Positions 11,890 to 23,124 of a DNA stretch of 64,000 nucleotides are shown piece after piece (the stretch's first letter is position 1; each line of letters opens with the position of its first letter). Under the pieces are notes generated by a model. It did no database searches. It was not told the origin of the DNA and worked only from the letters and a program-made list of their open reading frames with translations. This DNA comes from Porphyra umbilicalis (lineage: Eukaryota; Rhodophyta; Bangiophyceae; Bangiales; Bangiaceae): the NCBI GenBank assembly GCA_002049455.2, contig KV918838.1, forward strand, positions 208,971 through 272,970. The letters are read 5' to 3'. Made by a program: the position numbers and the translations under genes.

Positions 11890-13880
11890 GTCGCCGTCGT
11901 CACCATCCATGGGCTGTTGGTGCGGTCCTCTGCGGGGGGGGGGGGGGTTCGGGCGGCGGCGGCGGCGGGGCGGGTGCTATGAAAGCCCGCCCCGCCGCCG
12001 CACCCGACGTGCGGCGGCCACCGCGGCGGTGGCGGCTGCGCGATCGCTGCCACGCCGCCGCCGCCGCAGATCAAATCGGCGTCGCGGCGGCGGTGCGGCG
12101 GCACGGCGGCGGCGGCAGGGTGGCGGCGGCAAGGCGGCGGCGGCGAGGCGGCGGCGCGGCGGCGCGGCGAGGCCGTTGGTGCGTGAGGGCTGTCGGTGCG
12201 GTCGTCGCCGGGGGGGGGGGGGGTTCCGGTCGGCGGCGGCGGCGCGGCGGGTGCTTTGAAAGCCCGCCCCACCGCCGCACCGGACGTGTGGTGGCCGCCG
12301 CGGCGTTGGCGGCGGCGCGATCGCCGCCGCCGCCGCAGATTAGGGCGGCGGCGCGGCGGCGGTGCGGCGTCGGTGCGGCGGCGGCATGGCGGTGGCAGCA
12401 AGGCGGTGGCGCGGCAGCGCGGGGGTGAATCTGGTTCGTGGGCGCTGTCGTTGCGGTCGTCGGCATGGGGGCGGGGGTTTCCGGGCGGCGGTGGCGGCGG
12501 GGTGGGTGCTGAAAAAGCCCGCCCCGCCGCCGCACTCACATGCGGCGGCCCTGACCGTCGCGGCGGCGGCACGATCGTTGCCGCGCCGCTGTTGCCGCAT
12601 GGCAGGTCGGCGGCGCGGCGGCGGTGCGGCGGCGTGGCGGCGGCGGCAAGACGGCGACATAAAGGTGGCGGCGCAACGGCGAGGGGGTGAATTCAGTGCC
12701 GGAAGGCTGTCGGTGCGGTCGTCGGCGTGGGGGCGGGGGTTTCCGGGCGGCGTCGGCTGCGGGGTGGGTGCTGAAGAAGCCCGCCCCGCCGCAGCCCCCA
12801 CGATGCGGCGGCTGTCGTCGCGATGGCGGTGGCGCGATCGTCGCCACACCGTCGTCGCCGCATGCCTGGTCGGCGGCGCGGCGGCGGTGCGGCGGAGCGG
12901 CGGTGGCGGCAAGACGGCGCCAGCAAGGCGGCGGCGCGGCGGCGCGGGGGTGAATTTTATGCGTTGGGGCTGTCGGTGCGGTCGTCGGCGAGGGGGGGGG
13001 GGGCTTTGGGTGGCGGCGGCGGTAAGGCGGGTGCCGAAAAAGCCCGCCCCGCCGCCGCACCCGCATGCGGCAGCCCCCACCGCCGCGGCGGCGGCACGAT
13101 CGTCGCCGCGCCGCCGCCGCCGCACGCCAGGTCGGCCGCGCGGCGGCGGTGCGGCGGCGCGGCGGTGGCGGCGGCAAGGCGGTGGCGCCGCGGCGCGGGG
13201 GGGCTGCTGGTGTGTGGGGGCTGTTCGTGCTGTCGTCAGCGGCGTGGGGTGGCTTCCGGGTTGCTGCGGCGGCGGGGCGGGTGTTGAAAAAGCCCGCCCC
13301 GCCGCCGCCCCCGACTTGCGGCGGCCGTCGCCGCGATGCCAGCGGCGCGGTTGTTGCCGCTCCATCGCCGCGTCACATCAGATCGGCGGCGCGGCGGCGG
13401 TGCGGCGGCGCGGCGGCGGCGGCAAGGTGGAAGCGGCAAACCGGCGGCGCGGCGGCTTGGGAAGGCTGTTTGTGCGCGTGAGCTGTTGGTGCGGTCGTCG
13501 GTTGGGGGGGGGGGCTTCCGAGCGGCGGCGGCGGCGGAGCGGGTGCTGAAAAAGCCCGCCCCGCCGCCGCACCCGCATGCGGCGGCCGCCGCCGCTGCGG
13601 CGGCGTTGCTCTCGTCTTCGAGCCGCCGCCTCCCCGCACCAGGTCGGCGTCGCCGCGGCGGTGCGGCGGCGCAGCGGCAGCGGCGCAGCGGCGGTGGCAA
13701 GGTGGCGGCACGGCCGCGCGGGGGGGCTGTGTATTATCGGCGGCTGATGATGCCGTCGTCGGCAGGGCGAGGCCTTTGCTGCACGCGGGCTGTAGCGGCG
13801 CTGCCGTCGGTGCCGCCGCCGAGGTGGTTGGCAACGCAGCGGCGCGGCGGCGCGAGGGCTTGTCAAGCATGCTGGGTTAT
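11890..13880. repeat. satellite: seven or more units of about 260 bp, each with a GC hairpin
   Basis: The landmark AAGCCCGCCCCGCCGCCGCA recurs near 11982, 12260, 12518, 12779, 13040, 13291 and 13552 (spacing 251-278 bp). Each unit has a G-run, a GCGGCGGGGCGGG-type arm, a short A-rich loop and the CCCGCCCCGCCGC arm, then a GGCGGC-rich tail. Units differ by substitutions and small indels. Long open frames on both strands (Arg/Ala/Pro/Gly only) result from the composition and are not proteins. Confidence 0.85.
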
Positions 13881-14609
13881 GGTTCTCTTCGTCCGGAAGC
13901 TTACAAATGAGAACCATCTTTGTTGTGACGGGATATAGAGGTCGTAAAAACGCACAACCATCTCCACGAGGCGCCGACGTGTCTCCAGGGTCTTCTGGGA
14001 CCACGACGCTGCAGGGGTTGGGCTCAAAAGATGGCGGTGGGTGGATTGGGAGCGGATTCTGAGGGAGTGGTGGCGGGGTCGACGAGAAGTGGGGCATCAT
14101 GCAAGGCAGCGTTGGCAAGACGCAGCGGCCAAGCCGTCGACGAGAGCGATCACTGGCAGGACGCCGAGCTGTGCTCAGGTTGTCCCGCTCATTCAGGCGC
14201 CTGCCGTCAGCTTCTCTGCACTCCGAGTCGCTTCGAAGCCGCAGTCACTCAATTTGTTGCAACCCGGGCCAGTGCTGGCTCCGTTCGGGTGCGAGGTCCA
14301 AGAAGCTTGCGCATCTCACAGCTGAGCCCGTTCGTGACACCCTCATTGGGAATGACATTGATCACGTCAAGGAATGCATCCCAGACAAATGCGCGCCAAG
14401 CAGGACAGCTGTGGTAATGACGTGCCAGCGGCCGCTGGTGCGCATGAAAATATTCTGAAAAATACGGCCGATCCTGACTTTGAACCAATCAGACGAGCCT
14501 GATACTGGCTTGCACGAGCATCTTGAACAGAAAGGCTCATGCAATTTTGAACTGTACAATTGGTTGACACGCGGACGAAGCGCTTGGCATCGGCCAAAAT
14601 TGGGCAAAG
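13881..14609. other. no supported gene
   Basis: Ordinary-composition spacer between the satellite and the palindrome. Short frames only. Sequence near 14575-14607 matches the inverted repeat-end fragment at 11.7 kb. Confidence 0.4.
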
Positions 14610-14976
14610 AGCAATATACCGGCGTGACGGCGGTAAATATTTGCGAAAGACCTTTGGCGTACCGTCTCGCACATAAAATCAAGTACACAATTGTATTCGC
14701 CAGAGAAGTAGGATTTCTACCGCCATCAGGCGCGGACAAGACCGACCATCGAACCATCCACCGCGCTACCGACCGCCATGCAGCTTGTCAACGCACGGCG
14801 ACCGCCAACATGGACCCTTCCGCCACCCTACGCGCGGGCGCCTTCGTGACGTCGCTGGCGGGGGTAGTGCACTCTAGCCCGAGTATCTTTTTATCACCCA
14901 CTCAATACACAACTACTCGCGTTTCTTTTTCTCATGTGCGGGCTCGTTACGGTCCCACTTTGAGCGCTCAGTGCGC

Positions 14977-15160
14977 ATGTCTGACGGCGCGTTTCATGTC
15001 TTTGTGGGCATTTTGCGTCCTCGCTTACCTCGCCCCGGTCTCTCCGCCGAGGTCCGCACAGCTTTGGCTCTGCGCTACATGGGTGGCGGCAGCTACGTTG
15101 ACAAGTGCGTCGTCTTCGGCGTGCACTCGGCAAGTGTCTACCGCCATTGCGGTCAGGTAC
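14977..15160 (+). pseudogene. PIF/Harbinger-type transposase fragment (left arm)
   Basis: The plus-strand frame from about 14977 reads MSDGAFHVFVGILRPRLP, then LSAEVRTALALRYMGGGSY and VDKCVVFGVHSASVYRHC. This is the helix-turn-helix start typical of DDE_Tnp_4 (PIF/Harbinger) transposases, including the R-x-ALALRYM-GGSY core. No DDE catalytic region follows: the frame runs into G-rich sequence and the palindrome centre. It is a captured fragment, not an active transposase. Confidence 0.65.
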
Positions 15161-16004
15161 CGTGTCGCGCGCCGCGATGGGTGTTCCCAACGGAGGGGGG
15201 GTGGGGGGGAACGGTGTGCAGTTTGAAAGGGCGGCGGGTGGGGAGGGTTGCAGCGAACAGTGCCATGCAGCGCGGTGCGTCTCGAGTGGGCTGCTGGGTT
15301 GACTTCTCATGCATTTTCGCAGTGGCTTGTGTCGCCACACCGGCGAGGAGCTTCCGGATTGTTGACAATTCGTTTGACAGTTCGTGCAAGAGAGGATTTG
15401 TTAACACACGAGATGTGGAATTCTCCGTTCTCAGACGGTATACCGCGGTATAAACATACGCGGGAATCCCGCGTATGTCTGTACCGGTATACCGTCGCGT
15501 GAAGGGCTCGGCCAATCAAATCAACGTTACGTCGGTATACCGTCACACGGTTTGCAACTGCGAACGGGCCTCAGGCCACACGGTTTGCAACTGCGAACGG
15601 GCCTCAGGCCCGTTCGCAGTTGCAAACCGTGTGACGGTATACCGACGTAACGTTGATTCGATTGGCCGAGCCCGTCACGCGACGGTATACCGGTACAGAC
15701 ATACGCGGGATTCCCGCGTATGTTTATACCGCGGTATACCGTCTGAGAACGGGGAATTCTACGTCTTGTGTGTTTCAAATTCCTCTTTTGCAAGAACTGT
15801 CAAAAGAATTGTCGACAATCCGGAAGCCCGTCGCGACACACGCCGCTGCGAGTGGGCCTGAGAAGTCGACCCGCGCACCGCAGCCCACTCGAGACGCACC
15901 GCGCTGCATGGCACTGTTCGCTGCAACCCTCCCCACCCGCCGCCCTTTCAAACTGCACACCGTTCCCCCCCACCCCCCCTCCGTTAGGAACACCGATCGC
16001 GGCG

Positions 16005-16120
16005 CGCGACACGGTAGCTGACCACCATGGCGGTAGACGCTTGCCGAGAGACCGGGGCGAGGCAAGCGAGGACGCAAAATGCCCACCAAGGCATGAAACG
16101 CGCCGTCAGACATGCGCACT
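16005..16120 (-). pseudogene. PIF/Harbinger-type transposase fragment (right arm, with deletion)
   Basis: The minus-strand copy reads RMSDGAFHALVGILRPRLP and jumps directly from LS to ASVYRHGG. The segment with the GGSY helix present in the left arm is missing. This confirms both the shared origin of the arms and that they have diverged since the palindrome formed. Confidence 0.6.
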
Positions 16121-16931
16121 GCGCGCTCAAAGTGAGGACCGTAACCAGCCCGCACATGAGAAAAAGAAACGCGAGTGGTTGTGTATTGAGTGGGTGATAA
16201 AAAGATACTCGGGCTAGTGTGCACTACCCCCGCAAGCGACATCACGAAGGCGCCCGCGCGTAGGGTGGGGGAAGGGTCCATGTTGGCGGTCGCCGTGCGT
16301 TGACAAGCTGCATGGCGGTCGGTAGCGCGGTGGATGGTTCGATGGTCTGTCTTGTCCGCGCCTGATGGCGATAGAAATCCTACCTCTCTGGCGAATACAA
16401 TTGTGTACTTGATTTTATGTGCGAGACGGTACGCCAAAGGTCTTTCGCAGATATTTACTGCCGTCACGCCGGTATACCGTCACACGGTGGGGCTAGGGGT
16501 GGAGGTGGGGTTCATGTCCGACCGCTGAGGTGGGGTTAGGGTGCATGTTGGGAGTTGGAGTGGAATTGGAATTGCAAGGTTGTGTATTGAAGCACTGCTA
16601 GTAAGATGGGTTGAGGTGGGGTTCAGTTGGGGACGGACAGCCCCACGCACGACGTCGTGTCTGATTTTTGGCGCCACCTGGGACGACAGGTGGGGTCGCG
16701 AGCATCTGCGCGCGCTTTTGGCGATGCATCCGCGTTTTTGCCCCACACCCCTCCCCCGTCAACCGTTTCTTGAGACGACGCCGCCCCAAATGGCCTTCGC
16801 ACTGCTGGTATGGACGACGCTGTCTACGATTCCTCCACCGCCACACCCCTCACCAATCCCCTTTCTCGTCCCGCGTTGCCGTGGGCATCAACGAGCAGCA
16901 CAGCGCACGCGGCGAGCTGCCGCGACCGGCC

Positions 16932-19900
16932 ATGAATCCGCCCTGCGCGTCGGAGGCGCCGCCGCCGGCGCCGCCGGCGGTGTCCACAGGCACCGTGCTG
17001 CCCGAGGAGGCGTCTCCATCGGTGTTGAAGCTGCCACCGGGGTCTGCTGCGGAGCGCGCGGAGCCTGAGCCGATTTTTCTTTTCAAGAAGGATGCATCTG
17101 GGCAGTACAAGGTATGCTTGTTTGCTCTTTGGTTGGCCGTGCGTGTCTCTGTCTTACTGTGGCAGCATCTTTGATGTCCCCCTCTTTCTTGCTACATGTT
17201 ATACGATTCTGGCGTGCCGTTCCGTGTCTCGGAATGTTCCCAGAGCTGATATCCCATGTTCGTCCGATGGTGATGCTATGTCTATGTACTTCTTGTGGCG
17301 CTTTCCCCCTCTTTTTAGATCTCTCGGCGCAAAACTGTTGGCGAGGTTGTCATCCATGGCGAGGAGCCGACGCCATACCTCCGCACCACTGAAGCCGGGG
17401 TCGCGCACGTGGTGACCATGTCACGGGCGAGCGCGACGATGCACTTCCGCGACAGCCCCTACACGTGGGGGGATCCTAAGGGGTCCTCTAACACCTCTTT
17501 GTGCCTGGCAGGCCGCTGGCGGCCCTACGAGATGCGATCTCACGGCTGCATTCCCCCTATGGTGTGCTCCCGCATGCGCTCGGAGGTCGCCAATATGGAG
17601 CACACGGAGGTCGACTTCAACAACCCCACGTGGCTGGCGGCAATGCAGCTGTGTGAGGAGGACGAGACGCCCGAACGACAGGCGCATAAGACCACCCTGG
17701 TACGTGTCACTTGAGCATGGCCCTACATTTGTTGCTTGTGTGGTGCCTCTTTGACTACCTGGCAGTGACGTAGTGTGTATTGAGTCTGACATGTCCAGTT
17801 GCTTCCTGCCTCGCGCGTTCCTTTTTGGTGCATGATTTGGATGGACGGGCATCATGACAGTCCTATTTCAAGTCCTTGCAAAAAACCCTAGAAGGGGGGT
17901 GTTCGTTTGAGGACGAAGAAGGATGCCAGTGCGGCGGCAATCCCGTGGTCAAGCCTTCGAGCACAACGCGCGGGGCATTCGTCGGCTGCTCCGATTGGAA
18001 GAAGGGCGATCCCCCAACCCATTCGGGAGGCCATATGGCTCGTTGGGTGCCGGCTGGGGTGGATTTGGACCGTTTGAGCAAGTGGTTGGACAGCGGCGTT
18101 GATGAGCTGCAGCCTGCCGGCAACTGCGTCTTCATCGCTCCCAAGTGCACGCGCGAGCTGGAGTGCAAGCGGCACGGCGGCGAGTTCCCCGACCTGGTGC
18201 GGTCAGGTAGCGGTGCTTGCCCAGTAAGAGTCCACTTTTACACTCCACGGGGACCCCGGGACTCGGGCGGGGGGCCTATCCGAACCGTCATCGTCATGCG
18301 CGGGAAGCACAACCACGTGTACCCTGTGTGGAAACCGAACAGCGCGGTGGTGCACAGAGTAGTGGCTGAGAATCCGTCGCTGTCCATTCGAGCGCTGCAG
18401 GTACGCTGACTTTTCATCGTTGCTTGGACTGACTTTCGTTGTGTTGGGTGAACTACAGTGCTCTTTGATTTCTGTCTGCTGTGCCACGGTGAACTGACGC
18501 CTTTTCGACCCGCTGTGGTGTCTTGATTGCTTGACGCAGAATGCAATCAGCGACGCAAGCGGTGGGGGCCAGGTCAGCAGCTCTTTTACGCGTAAGCTGC
18601 GCCAGAAAGCCCGGGCGACGGCGCACCCCTTTGGACAGGACATCCTGGGGATCACCGACCTCTACCGCCGGGCTGGATCGCGGCACGACTACATCCGGGC
18701 CATACTACAGAAGCCCGACTACACCGCAGTGATACTGCAGACGGACGAACAGGCGGCCTGGTCGGGCAAGCTGCGGTACATCCAGGCCGACTCTACTTTT
18801 GGCGTCGTCGCCCCCGGCTCTGCAAAGGAGGGTGTACCAGCGGAGGTCATTCGCAACGCTGGCAAACGAGCCTTTGACTGGGATCTCCTTATTATCGCGT
18901 ACGTTCTGGGCGTACTTTTTGTATGACATGTTAGACAGGGGGGGCGTGAAGCGCACGGCACAAGCGGTCCGCACATGTAGTTCGACCAACAATAAGGTCA
19001 AAGTGGGTCGTCTCGACTGCATGTATTGACTGACGACAGCACCGTACTTTTCGTTTTTTCTGACTACAATATCCTGTCGTCTGCCTTTTTTTATTGCTCA
19101 TTTTTTGTGATTGGCGCAGCGCGTTTGTTCACTCTCTGAATCAGACTGTGGTGTTGTTTCGAGCCATGGTGATAGGCAAGGTGGCTGAAATGTACGAGGA
19201 GCTGTTTGAGTACTTCTTCCGTACGGCCGCTGCCAACGGGCTCCTTGCGCCGCGGGTGGCAGGAAGCGCCGGTGCCGACAGCAGGGCGCGTGCCGGACGG
19301 GTACCGTTTGTGTCTGCAACCATGGACTTTGAAACGGCACAGCACCTGGGCTTTTTTGGGGGGCTGGCGCGCGTTTTCGGCGGGCAGCCGAGCGACTACC
19401 ATGGGCGCGCCATCGGGTGCGGCGTGCACTTTAAGCGGTTCCTCCTCAAGCCCTGTGGTAACGACCTGCGGGATCCATTTTACACTCGCATGGTGTACCT
19501 GCGGGAGTCGGACGAGGAGCGCGGGCTGCCCGACGTGCGGCGGGAGCTGTCGACGATGGCAGCCGACTACCAGAATCAGGGGGAAAACAAGAAGGCCAAC
19601 ATCATCAAGTGGCTGCTCAAAAACGAGGCCGCCCTGATGGCCGCCTTCCCTCGCAGCACCGGTATGCTGGACAAATTCGAGCTCTTGGCCAGCCACCACG
19701 ACACGAACTCGTGCGAGTCTCTAAACCGCCAGACGAAGCAAGTCGTCGCGGAGAAGAGCGCGTCTACGCTATTGGAAGTCGTGTCGGCGCTGTCGGACTG
19801 TGACCACCGGACGATGGCGGGCCTGACGACCGCGGGGCTGCCGACGCCGGTCGGGGCCTCCCAAACCGCGCGGATGAACCGGTCCGCAACGCGGAAGCGA

Positions 19901-20435
19901 CGGACCAACGCTGTGCCAGTCGCCGGGCAGCCGCCAAAGACGGCACGCCCGCGGCGCGAGCGCGGCAAATCGGCGGACGCGGCTACTGCCGCACGTGCGG
20001 CGTCGGAGGGACAGGGGCAGTCGAAGACCGCGGCAGAGGGAGGGGTACCGTCAGTGGAGACAGGCGGGGGGCCCTTGGCGGCGACTGGAGGTGGGGGGAC
20101 TCCGGCAGCGGCGGCAGGCGAGGGGGCCTCGGTGGTGGTCGGAGGCGGGTGGATCTCGGCGGCGGTGGCAGGCGGGGGGCATCGGCGGCGGCGGCCGGCG
20201 GGGGCGCCTCGGCGGCGGCGGCAGGCGGGGGGCGTCGGCGGCGGCGGCAGGCGGGGGGGCACCGGCGGCGGCCGGCAGTGTTGCGGTATCGACTGCCTCC
20301 GCCATGCCCACTGTCACGGCGGCGACAACCCCCGCTGCCGTGCCGAGTACCCTGTCACTGGAGCTGTTCGCGGAATTTCAGCTTTTCTTGGCGGCGCGGG
20401 CGCAGGCGGCTGCCGCTCGCGATGGAACCCTGTAG
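16932..20435 (+). CDS. MULE transposase, copy 1 (five exons, C-terminus frame-shifted)
   Basis: Exons inferred from GT-AG signals and continuous frame: 16932-17111, 17319-17699, 17873-18400, 18540-18898, 19120-20435. The protein cuts and pastes the element. Exon 3 carries a Cys/His cluster ending in MRGKHNHVYP, like the WRKY/FLYWCH-type zinc fingers found at the start of many MULE transposases. Exon 4 has the first catalytic Asp in YIQADSTFGVV. Joining exon 4 to 5 gives LLIIA-AFVHSLNQTVV. Exon 5 has the second Asp in VSATMDFETAQHLGF and a conserved tail region (NSCESLNRQTKQ). Compared with copy 2, two G-runs in the Gly/Ala-rich tail near 20180 and 20230 are each one base shorter. This shifts the frame so that the ELFAEFQLFLAARAQ ending is lost. 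Confidence 0.8.
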
Positions 20436-22520
20436 GGCGGGGCTGTGGGGGGGCTCCCGCCTGGCGCGACCTGAGGGTGTGTGTGGGCGTGAGATGAATG
20501 AAACATCCACGGCAATGTATTGATGACAAAGCACCCAATGACAAAGGCTGCTCGCGAGACACCCTGTATCCAATGACCTTGTGACTCGCACAAAAAGAAA
20601 AAGAAAAGGAACGAACTCGCAGAGTAAAGAAAAGGACCGAACAAGCTGCGGGGTGCAGCGCAACGACACGGCTGGTCGAGGAAAAAGTCGAAGGTGGACA
20701 TGCTGCCACCGGGGGGCTCAGACAACCGGTCCGCCGGGAACCCAACGGGTCTGTGGAGATGCATTCGGAGCAAGGTCACGAGAGAGCAGTCACCGGGGGG
20801 GGGGGGATCACAGCTGAAGGGATGTAGTGCACTGAGGGGAAGCTCACTCAGAGCGACACAGAGCAGGTGAATGAATCAGCGGTCTGCTCCGTAACTCCCA
20901 CGCCCCACATGGCCCATCGCAGGGCGCCAGAGGGGGTGGCGCCGTGGCGCTGCACCGGCGTACGCGGCCGCACACTTCTGTCAAGAGGCCTCCCCCACGC
21001 CCCTCCCCCCCCCTTCCCCCGCGGGCACGTACGTCGGCAACACGCAGAACGACCTAACGGTGTCGTACTCTATGATGCGCGGAGACAACTCCCGTCCCTC
21101 CACTATCACCGAATCTCCCCACATCTCCCGCTACCACTTGTTGACCGACCAAAGAAAGACGACCTCCCCCTCCAACTTCAATACCGCCACCCCTCCCACC
21201 CTCAACAACGCCTTCCTCTTCCAGCTTGAGCCTCGCCCCCACCCACCAGCTTGAGCACGGCCCCCCCCGCCAGCTTGAGCACCGGCACCCCCCCAACATG
21301 ACCACCGCCCCCCCCTCTCGCTGGAGCCCCGCCCCCTGTACAGGCTTGCGTACCGCCCCCCCCCTCAGACTGAGCACCGCCCCCCCCCCCCCCGCTGAAA
21401 CCCCACCCTCCCCACCAGCATGCGCATCGCCCCACCCGCCGGATTTCGCACCGCTCCCCCCCTCAGCTCGACAGAGGGTAGGTGGCGGCGGGGGGGTGGC
21501 GGCGAAGAGATGTGACGGGAGGAGCGGGTGGCGGCGGAACGAGATGGTAGCAGCGGCAGGTAGCGGCAGCGGCAGGTGGCTTCGGGGGCGGGTGGCGGCG
21601 TAGGGAGGTGGTCGCGGCCGCCAGTGGCGGCGAAGGGAGGTCGTGGCCGCTGCAGGTGCCAGCGGGGGTGGATGGAGGCGGGGGCGCTTGGCGGCGGACG
21701 GAGGTGGTGGCGACGGTAGGGGGCGGCGGCAGGTGGCGGCGGGAGCTGGTGTTGGCGTGCCCTGTTGGCGGCGTAGGGAGGTGGTAGCAGCGGTAGGTGG
21801 CGGAGGGGGCGGGCGGCGCCGGGTGCGGATGGCGGCAGCGGCACGTGTCGGCCGATAGGCAGGTGGCGGGGGATAGTGGTGGTGCATGGAGATAAAGGTG
21901 TCGGCGGGTGGTGGCGGAGGGGGTTGGTGGGGGCGGGGGCGGGTGGTGGCGGGGGCCGGCGGCGGCGTAGGGAGGTGGTGGCGGCGGGGGCGGGTGGTGG
22001 CGGCGGCGGGGGCGGGTGGTGGCGGCGGCCGGTGGTGGCGTAGGGAGGTGGTGGCGGCGGCAGGTGGCGTCGGGAACGAAGACTCAGCAGACAGGACGAT
22101 GGGGGCGGGGGGTGGGCGCCGCTGTGGAGCGGGCGCCCCGCGGGTGTCCGTACGCGATCATGGTGCGGGTGTCCCCCCCGCCTGCGCCACCGTGCGCAAC
22201 GTCACCGATGCGGGAGTGGGCGTGCCCCCCCCTCACTAATGTGCCCCCGCGGCCGCCCCAGTGCACGCGGTCGTCGATGCTGGCGGCAGGGCGGGTGCCC
22301 CGCGAGTGTGTCCACCCGCGGCCGCCCCGTTCCACCCCGTTTTCAATGCGGGGGAGTGGTGCAGGGGCGGGGGGGCGCGCACGCCGTTGGCAGCGGCAGG
22401 GCGGGTTCCCCGCAGGTGTGCCCCCCCGCGGGCGCCCCGGTCCGTGCCGTCGCCGGTGTGGTGGGGGCGCGCGCGCGCGCGCACCCGGCCGCGGTCGGCC
22501 AGTCGAGCGCTGTTGCGCAG
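20436..22520. other. non-coding 3' part of MULE copy 1 with C-rich to G-rich switch
   Basis: After the transposase stop there is a C-rich plus strand to about 21470, then a G-rich plus strand with many GGTGG/GGCGG runs to about 22080. Frames here are compositional. The block is repeated at 26631-28716 in copy 2. The G-rich half could form G-quadruplexes. Confidence 0.6.
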
Positions 22521-22669
22521 TCGATCAGCAACCGAACCCCACCTTAACCCATCATACATGAACCGAGAATTCCGTCCCTCATTGAATTGAAGTATCCCCC
22601 ATTTCTCGTCTAGGCACCTGAACCCCACCCTAGCGAGTGGACATGAACCCCACCCTGGTCCCGAGCCCG

Positions 22670-22681
22670 TCACACGGTTTG
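22670..22681. repeat. junction between the two MULE copies (TCA + CACGGTTTG)
   Basis: Between the right end of copy 1 (GAGCCCG) and the left end of copy 2 (GGGGCTAGG) lie TCACACGGTTTG. CACGGTTTG (22673-22681) recurs right after copy 2 at 28866-28874 and is a 9-bp target duplication, the length expected for MULEs. The target belongs to the CACGGTTTGCAACTGCGAAC repeat. Confidence 0.75.
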
Positions 22682-23124
22682 GGGGCTAGGGGTGGAGGTG
22701 GGGTTCATGTCCGACCGCTGAGGTGGGGTTAGGGTGCATGTTGGGAGTTGGAGTGGAATTGGAATTGCAAGGTTGTGTATTGAAGCACTGCTAGTAAGAT
22801 GGGTTGAGGTGGGGTTCAGTTGGGGACGGACAGCCCCACGCACGACGTCGTGTCTGATTTTTGGCGCCACCTGGGACGACAGGTGGGGTCGCGAGCATCT
22901 GCGCGCGCTTTTGGCGATGCATCCGCGTTTTTGCCCCACACCCCTCCCCCGTCAACCGTTTCTTGAGACGACGCCGCCCCAAATGGCCTTCGCACTGCTG
23001 GTATGGACGACGCTGTCTACGATTCCTCCACCGCCACACCCCTCACCAATCCCCTTTCTCGTCCCGCGTTGCCGTGGGCATCAACGAGCAGCACAGCGCA
23101 CGCGGCGAGCTGCCGCGACCGGCC

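Larger units (their letters stand above)
14613..16488. mobile_element. giant palindrome / foldback element with Harbinger-derived arms
   Basis: The left arm (about 14613-15545) is repeated in reverse complement by the right arm (about 15640-16488). Matching landmarks include the outer ends (CCGGCGTGACGGCGGTAAAT against its complement near 16455-16475), and a near-perfect match from 15420-15540 to 15640-15765, including nested GGTATACCG palindromes. The centre (15541-15640) holds two direct copies and one inverted copy of CACGGTTTGCAACTGCGAAC. The right arm lacks about 100 bp near 16043 that the left arm keeps. The arms carry the N-terminal part of a Harbinger-type transposase. A MULE insertion truncates the right outer end. 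Confidence 0.8.
16489..22669 (+). mobile_element. Mutator-like element (MULE), copy 1, about 6.18 kb
   Basis: The left end begins GGGGCTAGGGG and contains GGTGGGGTTCATGTCC. The right end, read in reverse complement, begins CGGGCTCGGG and contains GGTGGGGTTCATGTCC at the same distance. Both ends repeat the GGTGGGGTT block two or three times over about 150 bp (subterminal match GATGGGTT[G/A]AGGTGGGGTT). An internal gene encodes a MULE transposase on the plus strand. The 3' 1.9 kb is non-coding, C-rich and then G-rich. The left flank keeps only CACGGT of the CACGGTTTG target sequence. Confidence 0.85.

Noticed and set aside
11890-13880. CRISPR-like regular repeats
   Set aside because: Unit length (~260 bp), imperfect copies and eukaryotic context rule out a CRISPR array.
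11817-13938. Very long Arg/Ala/Pro frames on both strands (up to ~395 codons)
   Set aside because: They coincide with the 260-bp GC satellite, exist in several frames at once and contain almost only GC-coded residues; explained by composition.
20840-22570. Gly-rich and Pro-rich ORFs in the MULE 3' region
   Set aside because: Strand-asymmetric GC repeats, identical in both copies, no start context or domain.
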